Origin: Pseudomonadota bacterium
Lineage (GTDB): Bacteria; Pseudomonadota; Gammaproteobacteria; Steroidobacterales; Steroidobacteraceae
Assembly: GCA_021850555.1 (NCBI GenBank)
Contig: JAJZLX010000043.1
Location: 1 to 5,629 of the forward strand
Length of the DNA: 5,629 nucleotides
Direction: 5' to 3'
Part shown: in pieces, positions 5,569-5,629 of the stretch
Layout: every line of letters begins with the position of its first letter
Numbering within the stretch: position 1 is the stretch's first letter
The notes under the pieces: generated by a model
Database searches by the model: none
What the model saw: only the letters and a program-made list of their open reading frames with translations
What the model was told of the DNA's origin: nothing
Program-made: the position numbers and the translations under genes

Positions 5569-5629
5569 ATGGCTGACTTCCGACTGCCCGCCAACTCCCG
5601 CATCCGCAAGGGCGCGACCTACAAGGCGC
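5569..5629 (+). CDS. sdhB: Succinate dehydrogenase iron-sulfur subunit (first 20 codons only)
   Basis: Only the N-terminus is visible: MADFRLPANSRIRKGATYKA, running off the window. The sequence resembles the start of proteobacterial SdhB proteins (MAEFxLPxNSxIxKG), and the position right after sdhA is exactly where sdhB is expected. AAGG at 5558-5561, 7 bases upstream, is a plausible ribosome binding site. The protein would carry the [2Fe-2S], [4Fe-4S] and [3Fe-4S] clusters that link SdhA to the quinone site, but its cluster-binding cysteines lie outside the window. Confidence 0.9.
   Translation, partial: MADFRLPANSRIRKGATYKA

Overview
This is a GC-rich window (about two thirds G+C by eye) of ordinary chromosomal housekeeping genes, most likely from a gammaproteobacterium. 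The pointers are the Escherichia-like lysyl-tRNA synthetase C-terminus, a YgfZ-type folate-binding protein beside the succinate dehydrogenase operon, and the sdhC-sdhD-sdhA-sdhB gene order. I cannot fix a genus from the sequence alone.

Layout: bases 2-688 (+) hold the C-terminal 228 residues of class II lysyl-tRNA synthetase (lysS). A 108-base gap with three small GC-rich hairpins follows. Glutamate racemase (murI, 797-1594, +) comes next. It converges, with a gap of only 4 bases, on a ygfZ/IBA57-like gene on the minus strand (1599-2675). That ygfZ gene carries a 66-bp in-frame perfect tandem duplication inside a proline/alanine-rich insertion of about 70 residues. A short divergent regulatory gap (from 2676) leads to a compact plus-strand operon: a small SDHAF4/DUF1674 assembly-factor gene (2754-2963), sdhC (2980-3390), sdhD (3387-3773), sdhA (3770-5554) and the first 20 codons of sdhB (5569 to the window end). 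sdhC/sdhD and sdhD/sdhA both overlap by ATGA, and both downstream starts have strong GGAGG-type ribosome binding sites.

How the genes fit together: sdhCDAB encode the membrane-bound succinate:quinone oxidoreductase (respiratory complex II). The small first gene ends in the SDHAF4 signature GPEPTRFGDWERKGRCIDF and probably protects or matures flavinated SdhA before it joins SdhB. The divergent ygfZ belongs to the folate-dependent Fe-S maturation family, and complex II needs three Fe-S clusters in SdhB. The right half of the window therefore reads as 'complex II plus its maturation factors'. lysS and murI are unrelated housekeeping genes.

I see no mobile element, CRISPR array, tRNA or rRNA, and no convincing undescribed multi-gene system. 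The observations most worth a second look are the operon-leading SDHAF4 gene, the ygfZ tandem repeat and insertion, the G8 tract in sdhC, and the structured lysS-murI gap.
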